Positions 44,215-55,845 of a stretch of 64,000 nt of DNA are shown in pieces. Numbering within the stretch: position 1 is the first letter of the stretch; each line of letters opens with the position of its first letter. Source of the stretch: Rhizomys pruinosus. Lineage: Eukaryota; Chordata; Mammalia; Rodentia; Spalacidae. The notes under the pieces were generated by a model. It was not told the DNA's origin, did not search any database, and saw only the letters and a list, made by a program, of their open reading frames with translations. The translations under genes and the position numbers were made by a program. The stretch covers positions 164,307-228,306 of the forward strand of contig VZQC01001015.1 of assembly GCA_009823505.1 (NCBI GenBank), written 5' to 3'.

Positions 44215-44382
44215 TTCTGATTTTTATATTTATATATTTTATGCTATATGTGTGTTCACCTATAGGTGTTTCTGTGTACCATGTGCATGTTGTGCACATA
44301 CAGGCCAGAAGAGGATGCTGAACCTGCCGGAACTGGAGTTACAGATGGTTGTGAGCCACCACATGGATGCTGGGAACCATGA
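44215..44382 (-). mobile_element. B2 SINE, antisense, head missing
   Basis: CCAGAAGAGGATGCTGAACC, GGAACTGGAGTTACAGATGG, GAGCCACCACATGGATGC; stops before box B. Confidence 0.75.
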
Positions 44383-44937
44383 GGAGCAGGTTATGCAACC
44401 TTTTATAAGTACAACAGCCAATCAGAGTTTAATATGACAGTTAAAGTTACCAATCAAAGGGAAGCATGCCAAGCAAGCAAAGAAAATGGAACTGAATGGC
44501 ATCTGCAAGCACTATCTCTGAGTTTTTATAATCCATTATTTCATTTCCCCCTGTTGTTGTGAGATCTTCAGATCTTTGAAGGAAGTTCATAAGAGCTGAC
44601 CTCTAGGTGTTTCTGAGGTGAAATGATCTCTGCTAGGGAGGGGGAGTATTGGGTCCTTAGCCCCATGAATTTGATAGAATTTACCCACTAGTTAATAAAT
44701 CTGACAAGTGAGTTAAGGATGGATGGGCCGCAAGCCAGAGCAACCAGAAGGATAGGTTTACCGGCAGATCAAGGAAGTCTTCAACTTTCAGCTGAGAAAG
44801 AAACTGGCTCTTTGGGAGGTCTTGATCCTAAACCACCTAGGCAATTTTTAGCTCCTACTTTTATCACATTACCCTCTGAGAAGGTCACCCCAATTGCCAA
44901 GAAGGAATTGGGGCACTGACCACTCTGACTTCTTCCA

Positions 44938-45003
44938 TGCTGTAGACAAGTTCTTGCTGTGTAACCCAAGCTGGCCTTAAATTCAAAATCCTTCTCTCTC
45001 AAT
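44938..45003 (-). mobile_element. B1 scrap
   Basis: TTGCTGTGTAACCCAAGCTG and GCCTTAAATTCAAAATCC only. Confidence 0.4.
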
Positions 45004-45379
45004 ATATTACAATTCTTAACTACCATAATCTTTTTAAAACTATGTTTAAATTGAGGTCACATTTATATGTAGTGAAAAGCACATAATTTAAGGGTATGAT
45101 ACTATAAGTTTTGACCTATCCACATCCTCAGTGTGACCCAGGTCCAGAACATTCACAGTTGTCCTAGGCAGTGGCTGGGTAATGTGTTAAGAGTGTTGTC
45201 CCGGAGGCTTTAAAGACCTCTCTAGGACAGGACCCACCCCTGTCCTGTTGTGGGAGAGTGACTGGAGCTGGGTGTGTCTCACAGATGAAGTCAGATCCTC
45301 CACACTCAGAGGAGTTCCAGGCTTAGGGCCTTCCTCTCATCCATCTGAGCATGGCCACTTTTATCAGAAGTTCACATCA

Positions 45380-46450
45380 GGCTGCTTTCTGAAGAGATAC
45401 CCTGATTATGTGAACTCGATCACGTGACCTGCGATAAATCGCCCTCCTTGTCCCTTGGTATTTTGAAAACTGATGAAAGTGCTGGTTCTCGGCTCCTTAC
45501 TTTGTATGCAAATGATGAATTATAGATGGGAAATAGGAAGGTTGTCTCTGGTTTGCTGGCTTGAAGTGAAGTGGATTAGAGGAAGCACGCCGCCGCTCTT
45601 GACTATTTATCGTGACATTGCTGAGAAAAATTCAAACCCCAAAGACTTTGGATCTCTGGGGACGTTGTTAGCCTTCTGCAGGAATTATTAAAATGTACAG
45701 AAATGTAGAAGCTGCACTTTATAATAATTAATCAGGGTCTGTTGATTAATAAAGCTCATTTTTTAGTCTGGGTGATTCAGAGGATCATCCGGACAGTGTC
45801 CCTGTCACTTTGATTAAGAAACCAGACTTCGCAGCGGAGAGGAGTGCAGAAACAGTCTCGCCTTCTCAGTCTCCCCATAAAATAAATATTGAATGAGGAT
45901 ATTAACTCGTTAACCTTGACAACAATTTGTAATTTTCATAAGGGGGGAAAAACTCGCATATTCAGCAAATAAATCGCTGCAGGGATTTCAGGAAAACAAA
46001 TTGGAGGGAGTGAAGAATGCTACCATATGAATTCTGTCATTTTTATGGGCCAGAGTGATTAATTTGTTTGTTTAGGTCCCTCAATTAAGGCCACAAATAG
46101 TGTAAGGTGTCGGGAGCAAGCGAAAGGCGTGTCTGGTATGGCGCACAACTGCCAGGCAGGAGGAAAGGTCATTTGGGGGAAGTGAGTAGTCAGCCCCCAA
46201 CCTTGAGTCTTAATACCACACCAGGCCCACTCTACCTGGGGTTAGCTGCTGAAACTGTAATTTCACTCTATTAATAGTTTAAAGCTCGTTTTAACAGATA
46301 ACCCCTTTCACTGGTGGCTATGCTAGAAAATCATTAGGTGGAATTAAAGGTACCAGTCACAGCTTTTCCAGGGTTATCTAATTATTTTGAACTCAATTTA
46401 ACCAGGGATAGAGATAAAATAAATAACCCATGAACTATTTACCTTGCTAG
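45380..46450. promoter_or_regulatory. Candidate developmental enhancer / conserved non-coding element
   Basis: About 1.1 kb without any SINE, LTR or microsatellite, while most of the window carries a repeat every few hundred bases. Contains an octamer ATGCAAAT (45506-45513), a TCF/LEF-type CTTTGATT (45808-45815), homeodomain clusters TAATAATTAATC and TTGATTAATAAAG (45722-45753), GTGATTAATTTG near 46054 and many AATAAAT/TTTAT runs. Stops in all frames. Regulatory role is inferred from composition; no alignment was available. Confidence 0.4.
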
Positions 46451-47054
46451 TTAGAAAGCTTCTTTTGTGCATTAAAAAAAAAAAAAAAGACAGAGGAAGG
46501 TAGGGAAAGAGAAATCCAAAACATTAGAGGTACCACATCCCATTTTCCTAATTTTCCAGTCACCTGGGGCTCCGAGATGTATTGTTCCTCTCTTCTGACC
46601 TACGCCGCAACCCCTGAAGACATCATTTGTTGAGATATTTACCAGTGTGTGTATGTGTATTAAGCTTACCGTTTTCTCCCGGCCAGCTTGGCTTAACACT
46701 TAACTGCTCAGGGACTATGGATAATCCACAGTTTTGTTTGTAAGCTTTGTTTGTTCCTCTCGCTGTTCTCCCTACAGCCTTCTGTGGGGGATTGCAGATT
46801 TAATATGATTATTTTTCATTTTACTCAAACATTGACTTTTTGAAGGCGAGGCATGCATGCATTAGCATGTTTGGGCACGGTGAAAGGAGAATAAATGAAA
46901 TAAATGTGCTTCATATTTTGCTCAGAAGAAAATTAACAAAAGGCAGAGAAAAGTGGTCCTTCCAGTGGGTGGAAAGATCCAGAATTTTCCTCAGCAGCTT
47001 GCTATAAGGTCTACCTAGCTTTGGCCCTTTCCAGCAACATGGCCTTAATCGAGT
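46451..47054. other. Unique region
   Basis: Repeat-free apart from an A16 run near 46475; continues the preceding island. Confidence 0.4.
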
Positions 47055-47170
47055 CTCTTTGTCTTTTCTTCTGACTCCTGATTTGAAAAACGAGGCTGAT
47101 GTTCATTATCTGCTTCATAGAGTTGATGTTATGATCAAATGAAACACATGTATACTACTCACAGTGCTCG
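47055..47170 (-). mobile_element. MIR SINE fossil, antisense
   Basis: CTGATTTGAAAAACGAGGCT, TGCTTCATAGAGTTGATGTT, ATCAAATGAAACACATG. Confidence 0.6.
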
Positions 47171-47679
47171 GCTTCTACTTACGTATGCAGAAAATGTTAG
47201 CTGTCAGTGACAAAGGGGAAGGGGACGTAGTGATGTGGATGGGGTAGCAGACAGAGAATGAAAGAAGACAGAAAAGACAGGAGGGGTAACAGAGGAGGAT
47301 GAGAGGGTTGCTACCTGGGAAATAGAATGAGGATCCAGAATGGAGGTGAGGACGCTGGCTTTGAGTTACATGAGGTGGGGTGAAATTACCGGGGGATATG
47401 TGTACAGGGAGTTGACAGTGACGGACAGGGAAGAGGGTGATTCTGGGCCTTGGGTTCTTTCCATTTACATGTTCCTCAGGTGAACAGGTTAGGGCAATGC
47501 TGGAAGGGAACACACTGAGGAACATTTGAAACAGACATGGTCAGGATGACAAAAGCGGCTGACCAGAGTATTGAGTAGCAAACTCAGAGAGGAGCTTTGA
47601 CCTCAGGAACACACCAGTGAATGCATGGCTGGCAGAGATGTGCATCTCTATAAGGTTATGCATGAAGGGTCTTAGAGAC
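47171..47679. other. Unique region
   Basis: G/A-rich but not a simple repeat; nothing recognised. Confidence 0.35.
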
Positions 47680-47885
47680 CGTGCTGGGGAGTTTTAATGT
47701 CAACTTGGCGCACCTGGGCAAGGGGAACCTCCTCCATTGGACTGGCCTATGGCCATGTCTGTGGTGCAATTTCTTGATTGTTGAGTGATATGGGAGGGCC
47801 CAGCCCACAGTGAATGTGCCACCCCTGGGCAGGCTGAGCACAGTCCAGGGGAGCACGTTAGTAAGCACTGGTCCCCCATGGTCCA
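47680..47885 (+). mobile_element. ERVL/MaLR LTR, truncated
   Basis: TTTTAATGTCAACTTGGCGC, TTTCTTGATTGTTGAGTG, GGGAGGGCCCAGCCCACAGT, CACCCCTGGGCAGGCTGAGC. The poly(A)-signal end is missing. Confidence 0.7.
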
Positions 47886-47968
47886 TGCTCCAGGTTTCAG
47901 CCCATGAGCTTCCTCAGAGTTGGAGTTCCAGAGTTACAAGCATATATTGCCATGCCCGGCTTTATTTT
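47886..47968 (-). mobile_element. B1 scrap
   Basis: CTTCCTCAGAGTTGGAGTTC, GTTACAAGCATATATTGCC, ATGCCCGGC. Confidence 0.45.
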
Positions 47969-48011
47969 GATTTTTGAAGGTAAACAATCATAATTTTGTT
48001 TTCAGCCTTTT

Positions 48012-48147
48012 TGAGACAGGGTCTCTCTGTAACTCCAGGTGGCCTGACACTCGCTATGTAGACCAGGCTGGCCTTGATCTCAAAGAGATCTGTCTGCCTT
48101 TAACTTCCCAGTACTGGGATTAAAGGCATGTGCCACCACACCCAGCA
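48012..48147 (-). mobile_element. B1 SINE
   Basis: GAGACAGGGTCTCTCTGTAA, GACCAGGCTGGCCTTGATCT, CTGGGATTAAAGGCATGTGC. Confidence 0.92.
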
Positions 48148-48229
48148 ATCATAATTTTTTATAGACAGTGAGGAGTAAGGAGTAAAAATCCAGATTAAAA
48201 TAACCATTATCTGTTACCTTTTACTTACT

Positions 48230-48308
48230 TCTTTTATAGTACTAGGAATCAAGCCCAAAGTCTCACGCAGTCTAAGTAAGTACTGTACCACTGACCACTG
48301 AGGTCTAA
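48230..48308 (-). mobile_element. ID-like SINE, antisense
   Basis: GTACTAGGAATCAAGCCCAA, GTACTGTACCACTGACCACT. Confidence 0.5.
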
Positions 48309-48341
48309 GGTCCTCTGTTTAGCATGTAGAAAGAAGTTTCT

Positions 48342-48628
48342 GGGGCTAGACAGATGGCTCAGCAATTAAGAGCTCCGAATGCTCTTTCAGAGGACCTGGG
48401 TTTGGTTCCCAGCACCCACATATCGGCTAAGATCCATCTTTAAACCAGGTGTGGTGGCACACACCTTTAATCCTAGCACTCAGGAAGCAGAGGCAGGCAG
48501 ATCTCTGTGAGTTCAAGGCCAGCCTGGTCTACAGAGTGAATTCCAGGCTAGCTGGGACTACAGGGAGACCCTGTCTCAAAACAAAACAAAACAAAACAAA
48601 AGAAAACAAAATAAAACAAAACAAAAAG
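48342..48628 (+). mobile_element. B2-B1 composite SINE, copy 3, with one target-site duplication
   Basis: GGGGCTAGACAGATGGCTCA head, box B GGTTTGGTTCCC, CGGCTAAGATCCATCTTTAA, joined to B1 CCAGGTGTGGTGGCACACAC through CTACAGGGAGACCCTGTCTC and an (AAAAC)n tail (about 48578-48625). GAAAGAAGTTTCT stands directly before (48329-48341) and after (48629-48641), so the B2 head, B1 body and tail were inserted in one event. Confidence 0.92.
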
Positions 48629-48691
48629 GAAAGAAGTTTCTGCAGAAGGGGAAATCTGAAGTGATGTGACTTCAGTAGAAGCCCACATTTC

Positions 48692-48832
48692 TTTTTTTTT
48701 TGAGACAGGTCTCCCTGTAGCTCTGGCTGTCCTGGAACTCACTCTGTAGACCAGGCTGGCATTGAACTCACAAAGATCCTCCTGCCTCTGCCTCCTGAGT
48801 GCTGGGATTAAAGGCATGTGCCACCACGAGGC
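48692..48832 (-). mobile_element. B1 SINE
   Basis: T-rich tail, GAGACAGGTCTCCCTGTAGC, ACCAGGCTGGCATTGAACTC, GGGATTAAAGGCATGTGCC. Flanks CCCACATTTC and CTCCACATTCC look like a target-site duplication. Confidence 0.92.
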
Positions 48833-48845
48833 CCTCCACATTCCT

Positions 48846-49590
48846 TTTTGTTGCCTAGACAAAGCTGTGTTTTGGGAAGAGGCTGAAGCCCAGGAGGGAG
48901 TGGCTACCACCTTGACAATGTTCTTGGCTGTTAACCAGAGACCTCTGACCCCCTCCTCTACTCCTGTTTTCCTTCTTTAGAGTCAATTGACTTAAATTTC
49001 CTTTGAAAATGGTCCTTCCCTTTGTGGCTTGTGGAATTGTTATGACGATTTGGCAAAACTTTTAATGTAAACCTCTTTAAACAGCATCTAGTTTGCAATT
49101 ACATTATAAATGCTAATTTTCAGAGTTCTCAATTTTTCCCTTAACAATATGTCTCAAGTGATGCTTAAAATAACGGATTTTACCATTGTTAAATCAGGCT
49201 TTAATTGTTAAAAAAATTAGAGTATTGTCATTTTTTTGATCAATATATAAAACTTTGGTTAATGTCTTTGTATATAACTGTGTGCTGCTCTGATAACTTC
49301 CTTTAGATAAATTACCAGAAATGTGATTTATTACTTATTGTTATATATTCAGAGGATATGAATAATTTTTAAGCCTTTTGCTATCTCAAAATTACTTTCA
49401 GATAAAGAATAAACAATTTTATACTCTCATGGGTCATATAAGACATCAAATTTCAGTAGTATGTATTATGCCCCAGTTCTTTTAAATTTTCCTCTATGCC
49501 ACAAACCTCTTTCTATGTTTAAAGAATCCCCTTAAGTTTTAGGAGGAGGCCATTCTCCCTTAAGTGTCACTGGAACTGCCACAGGCATCA
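48846..49590. other. Unique A/T-rich region
   Basis: No repeat family or gene recognised. Confidence 0.4.
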
Positions 49591-50097
49591 ATTTCCATGT
49601 TTTTTTTTTCACCAATATTTTATTGAAGCTCTGTGCATTTCATACAAAATTACATTATAAATCAAATCTAGACCCGTGCCCCTGTCCCTGCCCTCCCACC
49701 CCACCAGAGCTCATGCATTCTGCCAAACATGTTTTTCATCTTTTTCTCAGTCCCTTTCAAAATTCTCAATGCAGAAGTTTACTGTTTTGAGCAGAAGTTC
49801 ACTGTTTCAGTCAGTTCTCTGACCCAGTCTTTTCTGTTGTTGTTGTTGTTGTTGTCCCTTCCAATATGCATCACTCCAAAATATGCACATATGCATGCCA
49901 CATATATCATAGGTTTTAGCATCTTCAGCTTATGATTTTTTTATTAGGCTGAAAGATGTCATGTTTGAAGTCTCCTCCTTGGCAATCCCAAACCACCATC
50001 AGTTCTGCCCTTGTGCTCTACACTGGGGTTTTCCCTTCCCATGGTCACCAAATGAGGTGCCTCTTGATCTTCCTGTACTGGTCTCTGTGATACAGCC

Positions 50098-50335
50098 TGG
50101 GTAGTCCAACAATGGCAGTCTATATTCTGAAGAAGCAGAAACCCCAGTAGTAGCTCAGTCCACAAGTTGGATGTCTCAGCAGTCCCCATCTGGCACTGAA
50201 GGTTTGGAGGATACTTGGAAAGACATGAGTCTTCAGTCCATATTGGAAGGTTGAAAAGCTGTATCTTCTCACATCTTTGAAGGATGGCAAAAGCAGTGGC
50301 AGCCACAGGGTAGCTGCACTTGCCAGTAAGACAGG
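50098..50335 (+). repeat. Unnamed interspersed repeat, copy 1
   Basis: GGGTAGTCCAACAATGGCAG, GGCACTGAAGGTTTGGAGGA, CAGTCCATATTGGAAGG and CACTTGCCAGTAAGACAGGC align in order with 63402-63645. Confidence 0.65.
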
Positions 50336-50831
50336 CAAAACAACTGTGCTCTTTTTTTTAACTTTTTGTATTTTTACTATGATCTCAAGTCTTATACCTG
50401 AAGTACAATTTCTCAGGACTTCTATTTATTTATTTCTGGTTATACTTTCCTTTTGGATGTTTAAGGCCACAAAGTTAGCTCAGATTAACAAAGGTTTTTG
50501 TTTTCTCAAGGTCAGTTGAGGATCTAGTCCGCAAGGGTCACTCAGGGATTTTTTTGGCTCCTTTTGGCTTTATAATCACCAGTTCTATCCACTCAAGGAC
50601 AAAGCTAGGTCTTGCTAGGCCAGGCTTCCTTTTTGAAGCATGAGCAGACTTTCCTCTTTATAGACTGGACACTGGCTGAAGTCCCATTACTGGATCTCCA
50701 AGTCCTCACTGCACAGGAAGACTGGTGACTCACATTTGCAGGACATTTCAAGAGATGCCCCAATGCATAGTCCCCTGGGACTTAGTTGGCCTCTGAGGGC
50801 ACAGAACAAAGTTATCCCTTAAGACCCGTGG

Positions 50832-50888
50832 CCATTAAGTATGGTCGTTAAGTATGGTATGGGCATTAAGTATGGTCATTAAGCATCC
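50832..50888. repeat. Short tandem repeat, ATTAAGTATGGTC unit
   Basis: Three to four copies of (C/G)TTAAGTATGGT in 57 bp. Confidence 0.8.
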
Positions 50889-51102
50889 AGAAGGGCTAAG
50901 TTACACCAGCCTGATACTTTCAACTACTCTACAATATTTTAGAAAATTCTTGGACAAAAGCTCAAGCAGCCTTGTATAAGAAATACTAAGAAGCACTCCC
51001 ATAAAATAAATATTGTGGTTAGACATAATATCATGACAAACTAGTTTTTTCCGCATTCCATTGATCTTATATTACTCTAAAATATGCATACATATTTCCA
51101 TG

Positions 51103-52900
51103 GGGTTTTGAAGCTAAGATGTCTGTCCCAATGTCATGCCCAGGTATGCCCAGAATTTAGGAAGCTGGAGTTGCAGGGATGTCTCCTGATGTTGTAGGAT
51201 TCTGAGGTTGGGGTCCAGTTCCCGGAGCAGCACTGGCATAGGGGCTTGGACAGCAGCTAAGGTCTACAATACAGAGTCTGCAAGGCACATGGCTGCACCT
51301 GGCCCTGACCCACCCTGAGTACCACCTGAGACAGTGTGCATGGGGGCAGCTGCTAGATTAGACTTCTTTCCAACTTTCCCACAAAGGCTGTGAGTGACCC
51401 AGTAACATGATAATAAATGACCTTCTTTCTGTAATCAACCCAAATATGTCACCATTGGCAAGGAGACCCCTAATGTTTGAACACCCCACCTCACCTCACC
51501 ATCCCTCCACAGCCCTGGTACTGACATGGTTTTCCTTTCTGTCCATCTGTTGAGTACATCACTGACATTTCTTTGTTTTAGTGATCACTACTGAGTTGCA
51601 GAATCTTTGTGCATATGCTTACCTTCCCTCCCGTACAACACGTTCTACTTTTCCTACAACATAGGAAGCTAGAGACTCTCAGCACAAGATGATGGCACAC
51701 AGAAAGGTAGGTCATGGCTCTTCAGTGGGACCGTCATTTTTGCTTCTCTTCGCCCACTTTTCTGTTTTCCTCCATGGTATCATAGGTGATGTTTTACATA
51801 TAATTTGCATATGTTAACCAGTTTTCTAAAGGCTTTCCATTCATTGTTGTTCTTAAACTACTAAAAAAACAACCCATGAGAACATAGAATAGGAGAAAAC
51901 TGATCCCTAGAGAAGTCTTGAACTAAAGGGAGGTCATCTCTCTAGCAAGAAGTGGACTCAGGATGGTCACCTGTGCAGCCTAATTACAGAGATGGAAATC
52001 TTTCTCATGTTACTAGATTATACATTATTTATATATTGATTAAAATTTTCTAAATATTAAAAAACCCTTAGAAATATGAGCAATGAATAGAGCAACAGAA
52101 TTGTTAATGAATCCTTCCTGGCACCTGTCTGTTGTCCTGGGTCATTGTTTGAGTATATCTATGTATCTCATTTCCGACTCTGTGTTTCAGTTCAAGTTCA
52201 AGATTTTCTGGAGATCAATGGGATCTGCAACTTCTTCTGCATATCCCTGCTATAGCTTATTAAAATGATGCAGCGAGGCAAATGCAAGGGAAGGAGCCAT
52301 CCATTTGAAGCAAGTTCCATTGACTAATGCCAGCGATGGCTTCTGTTCTGCTTTTGTTTCTCAAAGTGCTAATAGCAAGATTCGGTCCCCGCAATCCTAT
52401 TACTGGTGGCAGTGGAATATAATCAGGCAGTACCTGCAGGATAAGTCAAAAGATTAAATTAAGTTGGGATTTGAATCCCCACTAAACAAGAATCAAACAA
52501 AGATTAGATTTCTGGACCCCAGTCTCAGAATGGCTTTCAAGGGTTTCTCTCAAACAACAACAAACATATATCATTATTCACTTTGACCACAACCATGGGT
52601 ATGTTAAAGGAAATGTGGACACAGAGATGAGGGAGGGCAGGACTGACACACCATGGAGTTGAGTCCTTCATCTCTGGAGTGCTCCAGCGTCCCACAGCTT
52701 GTTTGTTTCCTGACTCGCTCAGGAGAAGACCCACGCTGAATTCATACCAAGCAACCCAGAGTCTGCAAATCTCATATAGCCTCACCACTCTAACCCTGAC
52801 CTTTCTGTATCCAAGTCCAAGTTGGCACAAGGCTCATTTAGATTTGAGGAAACCACTGAGTAAAAATGTAAAGAGTGCTTCAATTTGGATCAAGAATTGA
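51103..52900. other. No gene or repeat recognised
   Basis: Unique-looking; a G/C-richer part lies at 51.2-51.35 kb. No coding exon recognised. Confidence 0.4.
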
Positions 52901-52905
52901 CAACA

Positions 52906-53130
52906 GCGAGTGGATGATGGCTCAAGGGTTAAGAGCACTTGTTGCTCTTCCAGAAGGTCTGGGCTTGGGTTCTCAGTCCCCACACGGCAGCTAATGGACA
53001 GCCATAACTCCAGCTCCAGGGGATACAATGTTCTCTTCTGGTCTCTGAGGCCAATGTACACATGTGGTGCCCTTATATATACAGTCAAAACACTCATACA
53101 CACAAAGTGAAAATACATACATAAATTTAA
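52906..53130 (+). mobile_element. B2 SINE
   Basis: GATGATGGCTCAAGGGTTAA, CTCCAGCTCCAGGGGATAC, ATGTACACATGTGGTGCCC, ending ATACATACATAAATT. Confidence 0.85.
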
Positions 53131-53869
53131 AATGAAAAATTGACAATAAAGATGGGTTGTGGGGGAATTTTTCTCTTCTTTGGATTTTCTGTTGTCTATT
53201 TTCTGTTTTTGTGGGCAGTCTTTTCAAATATAATATACATCATCATTGAATTCTATGAATAATGACTTTTTTTTTTTGCTTTAACAGAAATTCTTTGTTT
53301 TGTGATTTATCTGAACATAAAGACTGATTCTTGACAATGAAACAGTCAATGTGGCTTCTGCAAAAGTCCTACCTTATAAAGAAAATGATCATTCGAAATT
53401 AACAATAAAGTATGCAAACAGGTTGTTCAGGAAGCCATTTCAATTTTCCATCATTATATAATACATGCTATGGAGAATATTGATGGTGGTTCTTTCAATT
53501 GGAAGCATGTGTTTAGTCCTCTCCGTTTCTCCTGTAGTGACATAAAGAGTCAGCTTCGTCATGAACACAACCTCACACCCCATAAGTGCCTCTGTTTGGA
53601 GGATTTTATTCTTACAGACCTCAGCATAAGGAAGCAAAGGCTTAATCACTTTGCAAGGTCAATAAACAATAAAGCCACAATGACGTGAAGGCAGCAGTTG
53701 TTGACTTAGGAAATGTATGAATTTGTATGCGTTGATAAACTTCAGAAGCACCAACATCAAAAACTTGTGGGTGCTAGAAAATGTAAGTCAGTAATATCAA
53801 CTATTATAAGAACTCTTAAAGCATAGCGATCACAGCACATGCCCACTAGGCACCCCTCCTGGAACACTC
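53131..53869. other. Unique region
   Basis: No gene or repeat recognised. Confidence 0.4.
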
Positions 53870-54045
53870 TATGTTGTGTATTGCTTATGTGATTTAATGA
53901 TGGCTTATGAGGCAGATTCACTTCTTAGATGAGGCTCTGAGGGTTGAGACAGAGGGATGGAGAGGGAAGCCACTTGCTTAGACTCTCCCAGGTCCTTGGC
54001 AGAGAGGTTCAGGGTTCAGACTCCAATGGTTTGATCTCATGCTCC
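53870..54045 (+). mobile_element. MIR SINE fossil
   Basis: CTTCTTAGATGAGGCTCTGA, GCCACTTGCTTAGACTC, GGTTCAGGGTTCAGACTCC. Confidence 0.5.
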
Positions 54046-54211
54046 CAATGGTTTCCTAATATTATAACCCAATTTCCGTTAGGTATTCCTGTTCTCCGCC
54101 CCTCTGTCATATTTACAAGTCAAAATAGTTGCCCTCTTTGATAAAAGCTTGCATCCACTTATTTGTAATGAGTATTAATGAGCTTCTTTCTCTGTTCAGA
54201 ATAATCACTAG

Positions 54212-54512
54212 TTTTGGTGTGCGTGTGTGTGCACGTGTGCGCTATAATGTGGGGTTTAGAGGGCAATCTCAGGTGTCAGTCATCATTCTTCTTGTTTGAG
54301 GCACACGGTGTCTTGTTCACTACTATGTGTGCCAGACTAGCTGACCCACAAGATTTTGGGGCTCTGCTGTGTTGGCCTCCGCCTCTCCACTGGAGCGCTG
54401 GGGTTACAGATGCACACTAATGCAGAGCTTTGCATAGGTGCTGAAATCCAAACTCAAGTCCTGGTCCTAGCACAAAAGCACTCTGTCTACTAAGCCATCT
54501 CCCCAGTCTGCA
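54212..54512 (-). mobile_element. B4-type SINE, antisense
   Basis: TG-rich 3' end, AGGGCAATCTCAGGTGTC, GGGGTTACAGATGCACACTA, AAACTCAAGTCCTGGTCC and head CTAAGCCATCTCCCCAGTC. Confidence 0.7.
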
Positions 54513-54749
54513 TTTGTGATGCCATCGAATGCCTTCTATTTCAGGGTCAGAGCAGCTACCAATCAAGTTTCCCTATTCCTTCTTGGCCCAGGGGTGGTAT
54601 AGACCCTAGACCCCAGTTAAGCCAAGGTTCCATCTCACAGAGGAGCACCGTGTAAGCTACCTCATTCATCTCTGCCTGCCTGGTTTCTGTGCATTGTGAG
54701 GCCTGTGTTCCATTTGATTGTATGCTCTGTTACACATTCTTTCTACAGG

Positions 54750-54928
54750 TGTTCTCTCTCACTCTCTGTCTGTCTCTGTCTGTCTTTCCTCTCTCTCTGT
54801 CTTTCCTCTCTGTCTCTCCTCTTTCTCTGTCTCTGTCCCTCTCTCTGTGTCTCTCTCTGCCTCTCTCCTCTCCTCTCCTCTCCTCTCCTGTCTTCTCTCT
54901 CTTCCCCCCTGACCCCCCCCCCCCCAGT
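54750..54928. repeat. CT-rich low-complexity tract ending in a C-run
   Basis: (CTCTGT)n, (TCTCC)n and CTCTCCTCTCCTCTC repeats, then a C13 run at about 54914-54926. Confidence 0.95.
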
Positions 54929-54959
54929 TTCACATGACCACAGTGGATTTCTGCTGCTA

Positions 54960-55732
54960 GCAGCTGAATCTTCATAAAGTTCCTCTCCATTTGGGGCCTC
55001 TTCTCTTGTACTCCCCAAATTAAAAGTACAGGTGAAGAATTAGTTACAGGGTGCCTTTTGTACACAGCACTGTGCAAAGTGCTGTGAGCATTCTTTATAG
55101 CTGAACACTCTAGTGTAGAGATAGACAGTCTCAAAAAGGAGATGGATGGTATTTGTGGCATTCAGAACAAACTGAACCTTGTCCCGCTGTCTCATCCTGA
55201 AGAGTTTTAGATCCTTAGTGTCTCTGACTCAAAGCTTAGCCTGGTCAAAGCAGCAGCCGTGGAGCATTTGCAATTGGCCCACCACTCTGCTGTAGATCGT
55301 TCATCTCCAAGCCCATGTACAGGTAGGTATCGTGACGTCTCCTGGGACCTCCCCAGTCCTTCCGGGGTCTCATTTCCACTCATCTCTCTGGCCCCCACTT
55401 GAATGAGTCTGTTTTAGAGGAACTCTGACAAATTCAGCTGACTCTTCCCTGACTCTAGGGCCGATTAGCCCCTTTATTTTCCCCTAGGCTCTTCTGAGTG
55501 CCAGAACTTCTATTCCTGTGGTTTCTGGTGTGTTACATCACCCTGGTAGAATGCAAATCCCTGTGACCCTCTTGTTCACCTCAGGACTTTCGGCACATGT
55601 AACTGTTTCTGACATAAGACAGAACATTTGCTTAATACATAAATATAAGAATGCATTTTTACTAGCTTATAACTCTCTTACATTTACAGCTTTGGGATGG
55701 CTGCCTGCATGGCTAGCCTGGGTCCTCTGAGT
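54960..55732. other. Unique region
   Basis: No gene recognised; possible L2/MIR scrap near 55040-55110. Confidence 0.35.
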
Positions 55733-55845
55733 CTGTTTCTGCCATTTCATCTGTAAAATGGGAACAGAAACATGACTTCTGCTAAGGTTGTTATTAGACT
55801 TTTAAGAACGGTGAATATTGTGTGCTTAGCAATAGTTCTAATTAG
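55733..55845 (-). mobile_element. MIR SINE fossil, antisense
   Basis: TTTCATCTGTAAAATGGGAA, CTGCTAAGGTTGTTATTAG, TTGTGTGCTTAGCAATAG. Confidence 0.65.

Larger units (their letters stand above)
49600..51093 (-). mobile_element. Probable antisense retro-insertion with poly(A) tail
   Basis: T10 at 49600-49609 followed by ATATTTTATTGAAGC reads on minus as AATAAA a short distance before a poly(A) tail. ATTTCCATG stands at 49591-49599 and again at 51094-51102, a possible 9-bp target-site duplication. The 1.5 kb between has no intact frame. It includes a segment (50098-50335) also found at 63.4 kb, so it contains, or derives from, a repeat family rather than a single-copy mRNA. Confidence 0.4.
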
